Source of the DNA: Janibacter corallicola NBRC 107790
Lineage (GTDB): Bacteria > Actinomycetota > Actinomycetes > Actinomycetales > Dermatophilaceae
Direction of reading: 5' to 3'
Length of the DNA stretch: 64,000 bases
NCBI RefSeq assembly: GCF_001570965.1
Contig: NZ_BCSR01000001.1
Span: forward strand, 62,001 to 126,000
Part shown: piece by piece, positions 27,265-35,996 of the stretch
How the letters are laid out: the number at the start of each line of letters is the position of its first letter
Position numbering within the stretch: the stretch's first letter is position 1
Notes under the pieces: generated by a model
The model's database searches: none
What the model was told of the DNA's origin: nothing
Seen by the model: the letters and a program-made list of their open reading frames with translations, nothing else
Made by a program: the position numbers and the translations under genes

Positions 27265-28191
27265 ATGCAGCTCGGACTCATCGGTCTCGGGAAGATGGGC
27301 GGCAACATGCGCGAGCGCATCCGCCGCGCCGGCCACGAGGTCATCGGCTACGACACCAACCCCGAGGTCGCGGACGTCGAGAGCGTCCAGGGGCTCGTCG
27401 ACGCCCTCGAGGCCCCGCGCGTCGTGTGGGTCATGGTGCCGGCCGGTGAGGTCACCCAGTCGGTCATCGACGACCTCGGGGAGCGCCTCTCCCCCGGCGA
27501 CCTGGTCATCGACGGCGGCAACTCCCGCTTCTCCGACGACCAGCCGCACGCCGAGGAGCTCGGCTCGCGCGGCATCGGCTTCGTCGACTGCGGCGTCTCC
27601 GGCGGCATCTGGGGCCTGGAGAACGGCTACGGCCTCATGTGCGGGGGATCGAGCGAGGACGTCGCGAAGGCGATGCCGATCTTCGACGCGCTGCGACCCG
27701 AGGGCCCGCGGGAGGAGGGTTTCGTCCACGCCGGCGAGGTCGGCGCCGGGCACTACGCGAAGATGGTCCACAACGGTATCGAGTACGGGCTGATGCAGGC
27801 CTATGCCGAGGGCTACGAGCTGCTCGAGAAGAAGGACATCGTCACCGACGTGCCCGGCGCCTTCAAGGCCTGGAGCCGCGGGACCGTCGTGCGCTCCTGG
27901 CTGCTGGACCTCCTCGTGGCGGCCCTCGAGGAGAACCCGACGCTCGAGGACGTCAGCGACTACACCGCCGACTCCGGCGAGGGCCGGTGGACGGTGCAGG
28001 AGGCGGTCGAGCACGCGGTCCCGATGCCGGTCATCTCCGCGGCCCTCTTCGCCCGCTTCGCCTCCCGGCAGCAGGCCAGCTCCGCCATGCAGGCGGTCGC
28101 AGCGCTGCGCGGCCAGTTCGGCGGACACCAGGTCATGACCGTCGCGGAGGGCGAGGAGCTGCGGGACGAGGCGGCGAAGGGGACCACCTGA
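27265..28191 (+). CDS. gnd: 6-phosphogluconate dehydrogenase, short (decarboxylating) type
   Basis: A 308-residue enzyme with an N-terminal Rossmann motif (LGLIGLGKMGGNM), substrate motif DGGNS, and the GVSGGIWGLENGY/KMVHNGIEYG segments with the catalytic Lys. It oxidises 6-phosphogluconate to ribulose 5-phosphate. The length fits the short Gnd class, about 160 residues less than the Gnd of E. coli. Placement between dnaN and recF is the streptomycete arrangement. Confidence 0.94.
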   Translation: MQLGLIGLGKMGGNMRERIRRAGHEVIGYDTNPEVADVESVQGLVDALEAPRVVWVMVPAGEVTQSVIDDLGERLSPGDLVIDGGNSRFSDDQPHAEELGSRGIGFVDCGVSGGIWGLENGYGLMCGGSSEDVAKAMPIFDALRPEGPREEGFVHAGEVGAGHYAKMVHNGIEYGLMQAYAEGYELLEKKDIVTDVPGAFKAWSRGTVVRSWLLDLLVAALEENPTLEDVSDYTADSGEGRWTVQEAVEHAVPMPVISAALFARFASRQQASSAMQAVAALRGQFGGHQVMTVAEGEELRDEAAKGTT

Positions 28192-28192
28192 C

Positions 28193-28720
28193 GTGCCGGC
28201 CATGATCCTCGTGGCGGCCATCCTCGGTCTGGTCGTCGTCATCGGACTCGCCTACGGCATCGTCCGCAGCCTTCGCGCCCAGTCCCTGGCGAACCTGCTC
28301 GTGCAGACCCCTCCGGTGACCGGACGGGTCATCGGCTCCGGGATCGTGGAGTCCCCCTTCTACATCAGCAGCGGTGGCATGGACACCCCGGGAGCCGACC
28401 CCACCCCGGTCGACAGGCGTCATTTCCGGAAGCGGGTCGAGACCATCGAGTACACCGCCCGCGACGGTCGGACGCGCCGGGCCCAGCCGGCCCTGGTGGA
28501 GTCCTCGCTGCCGGACCGCACCGGGATGGAGGTGCGGGTGCACGTCCACCCGGAGGAGCCGGACGTGTTCATCGCCCCCGTGGGCGACCGGCCGGCGATG
28601 TTCCCCATCCACCTGCGGATCTGGGGGCCGGTCCTCTTCTGCGTCGTCCTCGTCAGCATCTTCGCCTGCGTCTTCGGCCTCCTCGTCGGGTTCGACGGCC
28701 CGCAGCCGCCTCGACCCTGA
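28193..28720 (+). CDS. Two-helix membrane protein, hypothetical
   Basis: A 175-residue protein with an N-terminal helix ([21 protein letters not shown]), a soluble domain of about 100 residues and a C-terminal helix ([23 protein letters not shown]). It starts two bases after the gnd stop and ends eight bases before recF, so it is in the same operon. ATG at 28202 is an alternative start. The layout resembles DUF3592-type proteins, but I cannot confirm the family. Confidence 0.6.
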   Translation: MPAMILVAAILGLVVVIGLAYGIVRSLRAQSLANLLVQTPPVTGRVIGSGIVESPFYISSGGMDTPGADPTPVDRRHFRKRVETIEYTARDGRTRRAQPALVESSLPDRTGMEVRVHVHPEEPDVFIAPVGDRPAMFPIHLRIWGPVLFCVVLVSIFACVFGLLVGFDGPQPPRP

Positions 28721-28728
28721 GGGCCGCC

Positions 28729-29934
28729 GTGCACGTTCGGCACCTGAGCATCGGTGACTTCCGCAGTTACCAGACGGCCGATCTGCCGCTGGAGCCGGGG
28801 GCGACCACCCTCATCGGCCTCAACGGCCAGGGCAAGACCAACCTCGTCGAGGCGATCGGCTACGTCGCCTCCCTCTCCAGCCACCGGGTCGCGACCGACC
28901 AGCCGCTGGTGCGCTTCGGCACCGACCGGGCGATCGTGCGCGCGGCCGTCGTCCGCGACGAGCGCGAGACGCTCGTCGAGCTGGAGATCACGCCCGGCCA
29001 GGCCAACCGGGCGAAGCTGAACCGCTCCCCTCTCCCCCGCACCCGCGACGTGCTGGGCACGCTGCGCACCGTGCTCTTCGCACCCGAGGACCTGGCCCTC
29101 GTCAAGGGGGACCCCGGGGGGCGTCGGCGCTTCCTCGACGACCTGCTCGTCCAGCGCCAGCCGCGGTGGGCCGGGGTCCGGTCGGACTACGAGAAGATCC
29201 TGCGTCAGCGGGGGGCACTGCTGAAGTCTGCCTCCGCGCTCCTGGGGTCCGGGAGGGGACGGCGACGCCGGTCCCCTTCGCTCCCGGACGGGGTGGACCC
29301 GGCGGAGGCGACCGCGGACGCGGTGCGCACCCTCGACGTCTGGGACGAGCACCTGGCCACCGTCGGCAGCCAGCTGCTCTACGCGCGGCTGCGGCTGCTG
29401 CGGGACCTGACGCCGCTGCTGCAGGAGGCCTACCGTGAGGTGAGCGCCAACCAGTCGGAGGCGACGGCGGTCTACCGCTCCTCGCTGCACGAGGAGGCGG
29501 CGGAGGCCATCGCCGCGGGTGAGGTGCCGGAGGTCGAGGCGCTGCAGACGATGGTCCGCGAGTCCCTCGCCCGGGTCCGCGACCAGGAGATCGAGCGGGG
29601 GGTGAACCTCGTGGGACCGCACCGCGACGACCTCGTCCTCGGTCTCGGTCCGATGCCGGCGAAGGGATATGCCAGCCACGGCGAGTCGTGGTCCTTCGCG
29701 CTCGGTCTGCGGCTGGCCGCCTACCAGCTGCTGCGCAGGGACCTGGGCGATGACCCGGTGCTCGTGCTCGACGACGTCTTCGCCGAGCTGGACTCCGGCC
29801 GCCGCGAGCGCCTGGCGACCCTCATCGCGGACTGCGAGCAGGTCCTGATCACCGCGGCCGTCCCCGACGACGTCCCCGAGTCCCTCGCCGGCGCACGCTT
29901 CGTCGTCACCCTCGGTGAGGTGGCGCCGGCGTGA
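28729..29934 (+). CDS. recF: DNA replication and repair protein RecF
   Basis: A 401-residue SMC-like ATPase with Walker [17 protein letters not shown], the signature [16 protein letters not shown] and Walker [16 protein letters not shown]. It loads RecA at gaps. The N-terminus [14 protein letters not shown] is typical, so the GTG start at 28729 is well supported. The stop overlaps the DUF721 start (GTGA). Confidence 0.95.
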   Translation: MHVRHLSIGDFRSYQTADLPLEPGATTLIGLNGQGKTNLVEAIGYVASLSSHRVATDQPLVRFGTDRAIVRAAVVRDERETLVELEITPGQANRAKLNRSPLPRTRDVLGTLRTVLFAPEDLALVKGDPGGRRRFLDDLLVQRQPRWAGVRSDYEKILRQRGALLKSASALLGSGRGRRRRSPSLPDGVDPAEATADAVRTLDVWDEHLATVGSQLLYARLRLLRDLTPLLQEAYREVSANQSEATAVYRSSLHEEAAEAIAAGEVPEVEALQTMVRESLARVRDQEIERGVNLVGPHRDDLVLGLGPMPAKGYASHGESWSFALGLRLAAYQLLRRDLGDDPVLVLDDVFAELDSGRRERLATLIADCEQVLITAAVPDDVPESLAGARFVVTLGEVAPA

Positions 29935-30530
29935 GTGCGAAGGGGGACGCCCAGGGCCGCGACGAGACGTCCGGCGACACTCCCGAGGAGGCCGGCGAGG
30001 TCGGCGGGCCGGTGTCCGGCGCGTCGGGGGGCCTCGAGGCAGGGGTGGTCGAGGCCGCCCGTTCCGCGCTCGCCCGGGCCCGCGCCCAGGCCGCGGAGAA
30101 GGGGCTGCGTCCGGGGATGCGCCCCCGCTCCCGGCGTCGGATCCACCGCGAGCCCCGGACGAAGGGGGGCGGCCGGGACCCGCAGACCATCGGCGACCAG
30201 GTCCAGCGCCTCGTCGGGGACCGCGGGTGGCAGGTCGACGTCGCCGCCGGCTCCGTCATGGGCCGGTGGGATGAGATCGTCGGCCGGGAGGTCGCCGAGC
30301 ACTGCCAGCCGGTCAGCTTCGAGGACGGCATCCTCTCGGTCCGCGCCGACTCCACCGCGTGGGCCACGCAGATCCGGTTGCTCACGAGCACCCTGCTCGG
30401 TGCGATCGAGACCGCGGTCGGCCCGGAGGTCGTCAGCGAGCTGCGCGTCCACGGCCCGAGCGCCCCTTCCTGGTCGCGGGGGCCGCGGCGCACGAGCGAC
30501 GGGCGGGGGCCGCGCGACACGTACGGTTAG
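29931..30530 (+). CDS. DUF721 (DciA-like) family protein
   Basis: A 199-residue protein. A disordered Glu/Ala/Arg-rich N-terminal half is followed by a DUF721 domain ([43 protein letters not shown]). Some DUF721 proteins are DciA, the ancestral loader of the replicative helicase. It is coupled to recF and normally sits directly before gyrB; here about 15 kb of other genes intervene. Confidence 0.9.
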   Translation: MSAKGDAQGRDETSGDTPEEAGEVGGPVSGASGGLEAGVVEAARSALARARAQAAEKGLRPGMRPRSRRRIHREPRTKGGGRDPQTIGDQVQRLVGDRGWQVDVAAGSVMGRWDEIVGREVAEHCQPVSFEDGILSVRADSTAWATQIRLLTSTLLGAIETAVGPEVVSELRVHGPSAPSWSRGPRRTSDGRGPRDTYG

Positions 30531-30533
30531 GCC

Positions 30534-31091
30534 ATGGGGATCCTCGAGACCGACACGATCGTGCTGGACCAGGTCAGCACCTTCATGTCCAACGACTTCG
30601 GCATCCACGACCTCACGGGCCGGCCGGTCGGGCGCATCGTCACCGAGGGCGGTGGGATGCAGCGCTTCTTCATGGGCAGCCGTCAGCTGGCCGTCGTCGA
30701 CGCCGACGAACGACTGCTCATCCGGGTGGTCGACCCGCCGGACTTCGGTCTCGACACCTTCGAGGTCCAGGACTGGCAGGGCACCCTCGTCGCCAAGGTG
30801 GTCAAGGAGTTCACCTTCTTCAAGAAGTCGCTGCGCATCGAGCTGACCACCGGCCCCCAGCTGCGGCTCACGGGATCGATCTTCGACGGCGAGTTCGAGG
30901 TGGTGGGTCCCGGCGGGCGCGCGGCGACGTGCAGCCGGTCCTGGCCCGGGCTCGCGGACATGCTCACGGGGCGGGACAGCTACGTCCTGGGCTTCGTGCC
31001 GCAGGTACCCACCCCGGAGAAGCTCGGCACGATCGGCGCGGTCATCGCCCTGGAGCTGATCCGGACCAAGGAGCGGCGCAACAACGGGTAG
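30534..31091 (+). CDS. LURP-one/Tubby-like family protein
   Basis: A 185-residue protein with the repeated beta-strand pattern of LURP-one-related/phospholipid-scramblase-like domains (FGIHDLTGRPVGRI, RQLAVVDADERLLIRV, VQDWQGTLVAKVVKEF). The function is unknown in bacteria. A TACGGT -10 (30522-30527) lies six bases before the ATG, suggesting a leaderless transcript separate from the recF operon. Confidence 0.65.
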   Translation: MGILETDTIVLDQVSTFMSNDFGIHDLTGRPVGRIVTEGGGMQRFFMGSRQLAVVDADERLLIRVVDPPDFGLDTFEVQDWQGTLVAKVVKEFTFFKKSLRIELTTGPQLRLTGSIFDGEFEVVGPGGRAATCSRSWPGLADMLTGRDSYVLGFVPQVPTPEKLGTIGAVIALELIRTKERRNNG

Positions 31092-31092
31092 C

Positions 31093-31111
31093 CGTTCCGC
31101 GGGCGGGAACG
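31093..31111. promoter_or_regulatory. Shared 19-bp operator, copy 1 (CGTTCC-N7-GGAACG)
   Basis: Perfect six-base inverted arms around a seven-base spacer, 85 bases before the ferredoxin gene. The same arms and spacing occur at 33945-33963 and 39966-39984, each before another operon of the aromatic pathway. A GACAGT -10-like hexamer begins 47 bases downstream of its first base, the same distance as in copy 3. It could also form a weak hairpin after the LURP-like gene, but there is no T-run. Confidence 0.7.
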
Positions 31112-31195
31112 CCACGGCTGTGGGCCCTGCCACGTGGGAGACAGTGGAGCCATCAACGGGTGTGACGCCCGTGGACGGCAAGGGAGTCAGTCAGG

Positions 31196-31564
31196 ATGGC
31201 CATCATCACCGTGGCGAGCAACGGGGAGAGGATCCACGTCGAGGACGGGGAGACGATCCTCTCCGGCCTGTACAAGGCCGGCTTCGCGTACACGGTGGGC
31301 TGTCGTCGCGGCGGCTGCGGCGTCTGCAAGATCGATGTTACCGAGGGATCGATCACCCACAACCGTCCGGTCGCGGACAGCGTCATCACCCCGGAGGAGC
31401 TCTCCGACGGCACGTGTCTCAGCTGTCGTGCCGTGCCCGATCAGGACGTCACGATCCGGATGCGGGACAGCTCGCTTCGACTCATCAACCCGTTGCTGCG
31501 CCAGATCAACGACAAGGCGCGTGAGCGCGCCGAGGCCGGCAGCACTGCACCGAAGGAGTTGTAG
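31196..31564 (+). CDS. dmpQ: [2Fe-2S] ferredoxin, DmpQ/XylT type
   Basis: A 122-residue plant-type ferredoxin. The cluster ligands are probably Cys36, Cys41, Cys44 and Cys77 (GCRRGGCGVCKID and CLSC). In dmp/xyl pathways this ferredoxin re-reduces the iron of catechol 2,3-dioxygenase after inactivation by substituted catechols. It is immediately followed by that dioxygenase (two-base gap), as in Pseudomonas. GGGAG lies about nine bases before the ATG. Confidence 0.88.
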   Translation: MAIITVASNGERIHVEDGETILSGLYKAGFAYTVGCRRGGCGVCKIDVTEGSITHNRPVADSVITPEELSDGTCLSCRAVPDQDVTIRMRDSSLRLINPLLRQINDKARERAEAGSTAPKEL

Positions 31565-31566
31565 AC

Positions 31567-32496
31567 ATGGGCATCATGCGACTGGGGTACGCGCACGTGC
31601 GTGTCACCGACATGACCGAGGCGAAGAACCACTACGCCTCGACGATGGGTCTGTACGAGACCCTCACCGACACCTCTCCGGAGGGCAACGAGCGGGTCTT
31701 CTACAAGGGATGGGACGAGTGGGACCACCACTCCGTCGTCCTCGAGGAGGGCGGCGTCGGCGTCGTGAAGTACGGCTGGAAGGTCGAGCACGAGGCGGAT
31801 ATCGAGGACGTCGAGAACAAGGCGAAGGCCTTCGGTCTGACCGTCGAGCGGATGTCGAAGGGGGAGAACCCCGAGATCGGCGACGGGATCCGCTTCATCA
31901 CCCCCAGCGAGCACGTCTTCGAGGTGTACCACCACGCGACCTCCATCGGCACCGAGGTGGGCACGCACAACCCCGAGGCCTTCCCCCGCCACCTCGTCGG
32001 GGTCGGTGTGCCGGCCCTGGACCACTCGCTGATCACCACCGAGGACGTGGGCACGATGGAGAAGATGCTCCAGGACGTCTTCGGCTTCTACGCCACCGAG
32101 CGGGTCCAGACCAGTCTCGAGGACGACCACGAGTGCGTCGGGACCTGGATGACCTCGAACAACCAGATCCACCAGCTGGCCGTCATCGGCGGCCCGCAGG
32201 GCAAGCTGCACCACTTCGCCTTCCGGCTCGACGAGTGGTACTCCGTGGGCCGGGCGGCCGACCTGATGACGATGGACGACGTGCCGATCGACATCGGCCC
32301 GACCCGTCACGGCATCACCCGGGGGCAGACGGTCTACTTCTTCGACCCGAGCGGCAACCGCAACGAGGTCTTCTCCGGTGGCTACCTCGCCTTCCCCGAC
32401 CGGCCCACCAACGTGTGGACGGTCGACCAGCTCGGGAAGGGGATCTTCTACCACGACCGTGAGCTCAACGAGAACTTCACCACGGTGCTGACCTGA
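31567..32496 (+). CDS. dmpB: Catechol 2,3-dioxygenase (extradiol, type I)
   Basis: A 309-residue two-domain vicinal-oxygen-chelate enzyme. The Fe(II) ligands are readable as His153 (LDHSLITTED), His215 or His216 (LHHFAFRLDEW) and Glu267 (NRNEVFSGGY), nearly the same positions as in XylE. It opens the ring of catechol to 2-hydroxymuconate semialdehyde. It lies downstream of its reactivating ferredoxin and overlaps the next gene by one base. Confidence 0.95.
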   Translation: MGIMRLGYAHVRVTDMTEAKNHYASTMGLYETLTDTSPEGNERVFYKGWDEWDHHSVVLEEGGVGVVKYGWKVEHEADIEDVENKAKAFGLTVERMSKGENPEIGDGIRFITPSEHVFEVYHHATSIGTEVGTHNPEAFPRHLVGVGVPALDHSLITTEDVGTMEKMLQDVFGFYATERVQTSLEDDHECVGTWMTSNNQIHQLAVIGGPQGKLHHFAFRLDEWYSVGRAADLMTMDDVPIDIGPTRHGITRGQTVYFFDPSGNRNEVFSGGYLAFPDRPTNVWTVDQLGKGIFYHDRELNENFTTVLT

Positions 32497-32921
32497 TGGA
32501 GCACGTCCGCAGCAGTGCCGTCCTGACCCTCGCAGGGGCCAGGGCGGCACTCGACGCTGCCCTGGAGTACGCGGGGTCCGAGGGGCTCGCGATGAACATC
32601 GCGGTGCTCGACCCGGGTGGGGCGCTGCTCGCCTTCGCGCGGATGGACGGCGCCTTCGCCCACTCGGGGCCGATCGCGATCGACAAGGCCCGCACCACCG
32701 TCGGCTTCGGAGGCGCCCCCACGGCCGACCTCTACACCAAGCTGTCCGCCGAGGACGCGGTGATCCGCGGCATCGCCAACCGACCGGGGATCGCCGCCTT
32801 CGGTGGCGGCGTGCCGGTCCGGGTCGACGGCGAGCTCGTCGGCGCGGTCGGTGCCTCCGGGGGCTCGGCCGAGGAGGACACGCGGGTCGCCGCCGCCGGC
32901 GCCGCCGCGGTGGCCGGCTGA
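32496..32921 (+). CDS. GlcG/HbpS (DUF336) family protein
   Basis: A 141-residue protein with the typical HbpS-like pattern: LTLAGARAALDAALEYA, ...MNIAVLDPGGALLAFARMDGA, ...SIDKARTT-type (AIDKARTTVGF), and the C-terminal GAVGASGGSAEEDTRVA. Family members bind haem or cobalamin or are of unknown function, and they occur often in aromatic-catabolic clusters. It is the last gene of the ferredoxin - dioxygenase operon (TGATG overlap). Its role here is not known. Confidence 0.85.
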   Translation: MEHVRSSAVLTLAGARAALDAALEYAGSEGLAMNIAVLDPGGALLAFARMDGAFAHSGPIAIDKARTTVGFGGAPTADLYTKLSAEDAVIRGIANRPGIAAFGGGVPVRVDGELVGAVGASGGSAEEDTRVAAAGAAAVAG

Positions 32922-32928
32922 GACGACC

Positions 32929-33879
32929 TCAGGCGCTCCGGGTCAGGGTGTGGCTCGGGAGCTGCCCGTACTTCGCGCGGTAGGCCGCCGAGAAGCGACC
33001 CAGGTGGGAGACGCCCCACCCGAGGGCGATGTCGGTGACGCTCGCCCCCCGGCCTTCGAGAAGGTCCTCGTGGATGCGTTCCAGCCGCACGTCGTGCAGA
33101 TAGCCGAAGGGGGTGGCCCCCAGGTGCTCCCGGAAGGCCTGCTGCAGCCGGCGCACGCTGACCCCGGCGACCTCGGCGAGGTCGGCCGGTGACCAGGCAC
33201 GGGCCGGGTCGGCCTCGATGGCCTCGATGACCCGGTGGACCGGACGGGGACGCAGCGCGTCCTCGCAGGAGGGCTCCTCGGGCACGGCTGCCAGCAGCAG
33301 CCCGGTGACGAGCATGCTGGCCACGGAGGCGGCCACCGAGGGGTCCTGGTAGAGCAGCCCGCCGCACTCCCTGGCGTTGTCGAAGGTCGTGCGCGCCATC
33401 CGGAACCACGCCTCACCGGCGGGGGTGCGCAGGTCGATCTCGGTCGGTAGCCCCACGCCCTTGCGGGCGAAGACCCGCTCGCTCTCGCGGCGCAGCTGAT
33501 CGACCTCGATGCGCAGCCCGAGGACGTCCAGCTCGGGGGTCCATGCCGGCATGTGGGCCGGGGTGTCGGCCGGGAAGGCGGTCGCCTGCCCGGGACCGGC
33601 GTCGAAGGTCCGGTTGCCGATGCGGGAGGGCAGGTGACCCGCCAGGGGGATGTTCACCGCTGTCGCGCCGGGGTGCTCGGAGTCGATCCCGACCGTGGCG
33701 CCGAACCTGATGTGGGCGAGCCGGCAGGCACCCAGGTCGACCACCTCGAGGCCGGATTCCGCGGCCGCATCGGGAGTGGACCGGGGGCTCAGCGCATGCG
33801 GGAAGTACGCGTCGGACAGGGCGTCGTGCAACCCCTCCCAGTCATCGAACGCGGGGCGGGACTCAAGAAGGTGCCTCAT
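32929..33879 (-). CDS. AraC-family transcriptional regulator
   Basis: A protein of about 316 residues with an N-terminal AraC-binding-like cupin domain and a C-terminal AraC helix-turn-helix pair (WSPADLAEVAGVSVRRLQQAF; GASVTDIALGWGVSHLGRFSAAY). This architecture is found in activators of actinobacterial aromatic-catabolic operons. It is convergent with the ferredoxin-dioxygenase operon and divergent from the hydroxylase operon. ATG at 33879 is preferred (GAGAGGAG just upstream); ATG at 33900 is possible. Confidence 0.88.
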   Translation of the reverse strand: MRHLLESRPAFDDWEGLHDALSDAYFPHALSPRSTPDAAAESGLEVVDLGACRLAHIRFGATVGIDSEHPGATAVNIPLAGHLPSRIGNRTFDAGPGQATAFPADTPAHMPAWTPELDVLGLRIEVDQLRRESERVFARKGVGLPTEIDLRTPAGEAWFRMARTTFDNARECGGLLYQDPSVAASVASMLVTGLLLAAVPEEPSCEDALRPRPVHRVIEAIEADPARAWSPADLAEVAGVSVRRLQQAFREHLGATPFGYLHDVRLERIHEDLLEGRGASVTDIALGWGVSHLGRFSAAYRAKYGQLPSHTLTRSA

Positions 33880-33944
33880 TGCACTCCTCTCTGCACTCAT
33901 GCGTGCTCACCACGGTGCCCGTGCCTCCTCCCCGGAGGGATCGC

Positions 33945-33963
33945 CGTTCCGCAGCAAGGAACG
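33945..33963. promoter_or_regulatory. Shared 19-bp operator, copy 2 (CGTTCC-N7-GGAACG)
   Basis: Same inverted arms and seven-base spacer as copies 1 and 3, in the gap between the divergent AraC gene and the hydroxylase operon, 151 bases before the first gene of the latter. A GATAGT hexamer at 34016-34021 is a possible -10 for the hydroxylase operon; no good -10 is seen at the 47-base distance of the other copies. Confidence 0.68.
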
Positions 33964-34114
33964 CACCACGCCGCACGGCCTCGGTGCGCTCAGCGGACAG
34001 GCGCTTCGTCCAACGGATAGTGGCTCTCCTGGGCCCGTCCTACGTTGCTGGTCATTCACATCACATCGGGGTGGTGGGCACGGCCGGCCTCCCGAGCGAT
34101 CGAGGAGAGACGCG

Positions 34115-34570
34115 ATGACGCCCTTCATGACGCGGGTGGCCGAGTTCGTCGGCACGCCCGAGCAGGACGACGTGCCGCAGGTGGCACCACGCGGCACGAC
34201 GGTGCCCGACACCCGGATCAGCCGGCGCGTGGCCACCGGGACCGGAGCCGACCGTCACGTGGCGCTGCGCTCCCTGGCCGAGCAGTACGTCTGCGAGGCC
34301 AATGCCGTCCTCGGCGCCTCCCGGGCGCACCTGGACCTCGTGGACGAGCCGCTCCCCCACGAGCTCGCCTTCACCGTGACCTACAAGGAGCAGGGTGCCC
34401 GCTGCTCGACCACCTTCGAGGACGGTCGGGCCTTCGGGCGACTCGTCGGGAGCTTCTTCGAGGACGAGGAGAGCCGGGAGCTCGAGGGCCCCGACGCCCT
34501 CCCCGACCTGCTGGTCCGCCTCATGGAGGCCGGCGTCGACGCCCCCGAGCCGACGACGTCCGGCAACTAG
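34115..34570 (+). CDS. Unknown protein in the position of phenol hydroxylase assembly factor DmpK
   Basis: A 151-residue soluble protein, first in the hydroxylase operon, with a GAGGAGAG ribosome binding site before the ATG at 34115. The core reads HELAFTVTYKEQGARCSTTF followed by an acidic C-terminus. In Pseudomonas the first gene is dmpK, a 92-residue protein needed to assemble the active hydroxylase. This ORF is longer and I see no residue similarity to DmpK, so only the position is shared. It could be a non-homologous replacement or unrelated. Confidence 0.6.
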   Translation: MTPFMTRVAEFVGTPEQDDVPQVAPRGTTVPDTRISRRVATGTGADRHVALRSLAEQYVCEANAVLGASRAHLDLVDEPLPHELAFTVTYKEQGARCSTTFEDGRAFGRLVGSFFEDEESRELEGPDALPDLLVRLMEAGVDAPEPTTSGN

Positions 34571-34606
34571 ACCCCCTTCGCCGACCGAACGACAGGAGAT
34601 CCTCCC

Positions 34607-35617
34607 GTGCAGTACGAACTCAAGACCCAGGTGATCGAGCCGCAGCGCTCGACCTTCACCCACCTGAGCAACCGGTACGGCGACAAGCCGGCCTCCCGCT
34701 ACCTGGAGGGCAGCGTCGGCGTCCAGCCGCGCGAGCACTTCCACTACCGCCCGACATGGGACCCGGAGCACGAGCTCTACGACGAGGACTACAGCGTCTT
34801 CAAGCTCACCGACCCGTACTCCTACCTCGACCCGCGCCAGTACTACTACGCGCCGTACGTGACGAATCGGTCCACCCTGCACGAGGCCTTCGCCACGAGC
34901 CTGGCCTACATCGAGCAGCGGGGCCTGCTCGGGCGACTCCCCCGGGAGTGGCGCGACGTCGTGGCCGAGCTCGTGCTGCCGCTGCGCCACTACGAGAGCG
35001 GTGGCCAGCTGACCCTGTGCGGGATGGCTCGTTTCGCCTACGGCTCCACCGTCACCCAGGCGGCCGCCTACTCGGCCTTCGACCGCGTCGGCAACGCCCA
35101 GGTGCTCAGCCGGGTCGGGATCGCCCTCGGCGAGCAGACCACCTCGCTGCTCGACGCCGCCAAGGACCACTGGCTGGAGGACGCCTCACTGCAGGGGCTG
35201 CGCAAGCTCAGTGAGGAGACCATCTGCGAGAAGGACTGGGGCATCGCCCTCATCCGGCTCGACGCCACCGACCAGCTGCTCTACGACCTGCTCTGGAGCC
35301 ACCTGGACGACATGGCCGTCACCCTCGGCGCACCCGCCTACTCCCTGGTCTCGCAGCACCTGTCCGAGTGGTTCCTCGACAACCGCAAGTGGATCGACGC
35401 GCTCTACAAGGCCTGGCGTGAGGACGAGGAGCTGGCCGAGACCAACGCCGGCCTCCTCGAGGAGCACGGCGCGGCGGCCGTCCGGGCGGCACTCGGTGCG
35501 GTGACCCCCTTCGCCGAGCGGGTCGACGAGCTCATCGACGCCGGCGCCGTGGACCGGGTCACCGCCCGGGCCGAGGAGCTGAAGTCCGTGTACGCCCCCG
35601 CCCCCGCAGGGGCCTGA
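34607..35617 (+). CDS. dmpL: Phenol hydroxylase beta subunit (P1, DmpL-like)
   Basis: A 336-residue subunit of a soluble diiron monooxygenase. The N-terminus (EPQRSTFTHLSNRYGDKPAS, REHFHYRPTWDPEHELYD, DPRQYYYAPYV) closely follows DmpL of Pseudomonas sp. CF600. It forms the hydroxylase dimer core with the DmpN-like subunit and has no iron site. GTG start at 34607 with AGGAG upstream. It is cotranscribed with the genes for M, N, O and P. Confidence 0.92.
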   Translation: MQYELKTQVIEPQRSTFTHLSNRYGDKPASRYLEGSVGVQPREHFHYRPTWDPEHELYDEDYSVFKLTDPYSYLDPRQYYYAPYVTNRSTLHEAFATSLAYIEQRGLLGRLPREWRDVVAELVLPLRHYESGGQLTLCGMARFAYGSTVTQAAAYSAFDRVGNAQVLSRVGIALGEQTTSLLDAAKDHWLEDASLQGLRKLSEETICEKDWGIALIRLDATDQLLYDLLWSHLDDMAVTLGAPAYSLVSQHLSEWFLDNRKWIDALYKAWREDEELAETNAGLLEEHGAAAVRAALGAVTPFAERVDELIDAGAVDRVTARAEELKSVYAPAPAGA

Positions 35618-35630
35618 GGAAGGTAGCGCC

Positions 35631-35927
35631 ATGACCGAGCAGACCGAGAAGAGCACGCGTGACGTCGGAGTGATCCTCCAGGAGTCCGAGGACAACCGGC
35701 CGATCATCGAGGCGATCGAGCAGGACAACCCGAACTGCAGCATCGGGCACACCCCGGGACTGGTGCGGATCACCGCGCCCGGCCAGATCACCATCCAGCA
35801 GGAGACGGTCGAGGAGAAGCTCGGCCGCGAGTGGGAGACCCACGAGTTCCAGATGTCGATCGTCTCCTACTTCGGGAACATCCAGGAGTGGGACGACGAC
35901 GAGATCGTCATCGCCTGGGACCACTGA
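35631..35927 (+). CDS. dmpM: Phenol hydroxylase coupling/regulatory protein (P2, DmpM-like)
   Basis: A 98-residue MmoB/DmpM-family effector protein (DVGVILQESEDNRPIIEAIE, ITAPGQITIQQETVEEKLG). It binds the hydroxylase and controls substrate and oxygen access to the diiron site. It has no cofactor. GGAAGG lies before the ATG. A 69-base gap with a repeat element separates it from the next gene, larger than other gaps in the operon. Confidence 0.93.
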   Translation: MTEQTEKSTRDVGVILQESEDNRPIIEAIEQDNPNCSIGHTPGLVRITAPGQITIQQETVEEKLGREWETHEFQMSIVSYFGNIQEWDDDEIVIAWDH

Positions 35928-35930
35928 CCA

Positions 35931-35975
35931 CCCTTCGAGGCTCGCTTGCTTCGCAAGCTCGCACCTCAGGGACCA
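35931..35975. repeat. Interspersed repeat copy with hairpin, between dmpM- and dmpN-like genes
   Basis: CCCTTCGAGGCTCGC ... CTCGCACCTCAGG is the reverse complement of the 35-base units at 50716-50820. Its centre is an inverted repeat (GCTTGC-TTC-GCAAGC) within outer GAGG/CCTC arms, so the RNA could fold into a hairpin. It fills most of the gap and ends about 20 bases before the dmpN-like start. Confidence 0.7.
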
Positions 35976-35996
35976 CGACCACCACAGGAGACAGAC

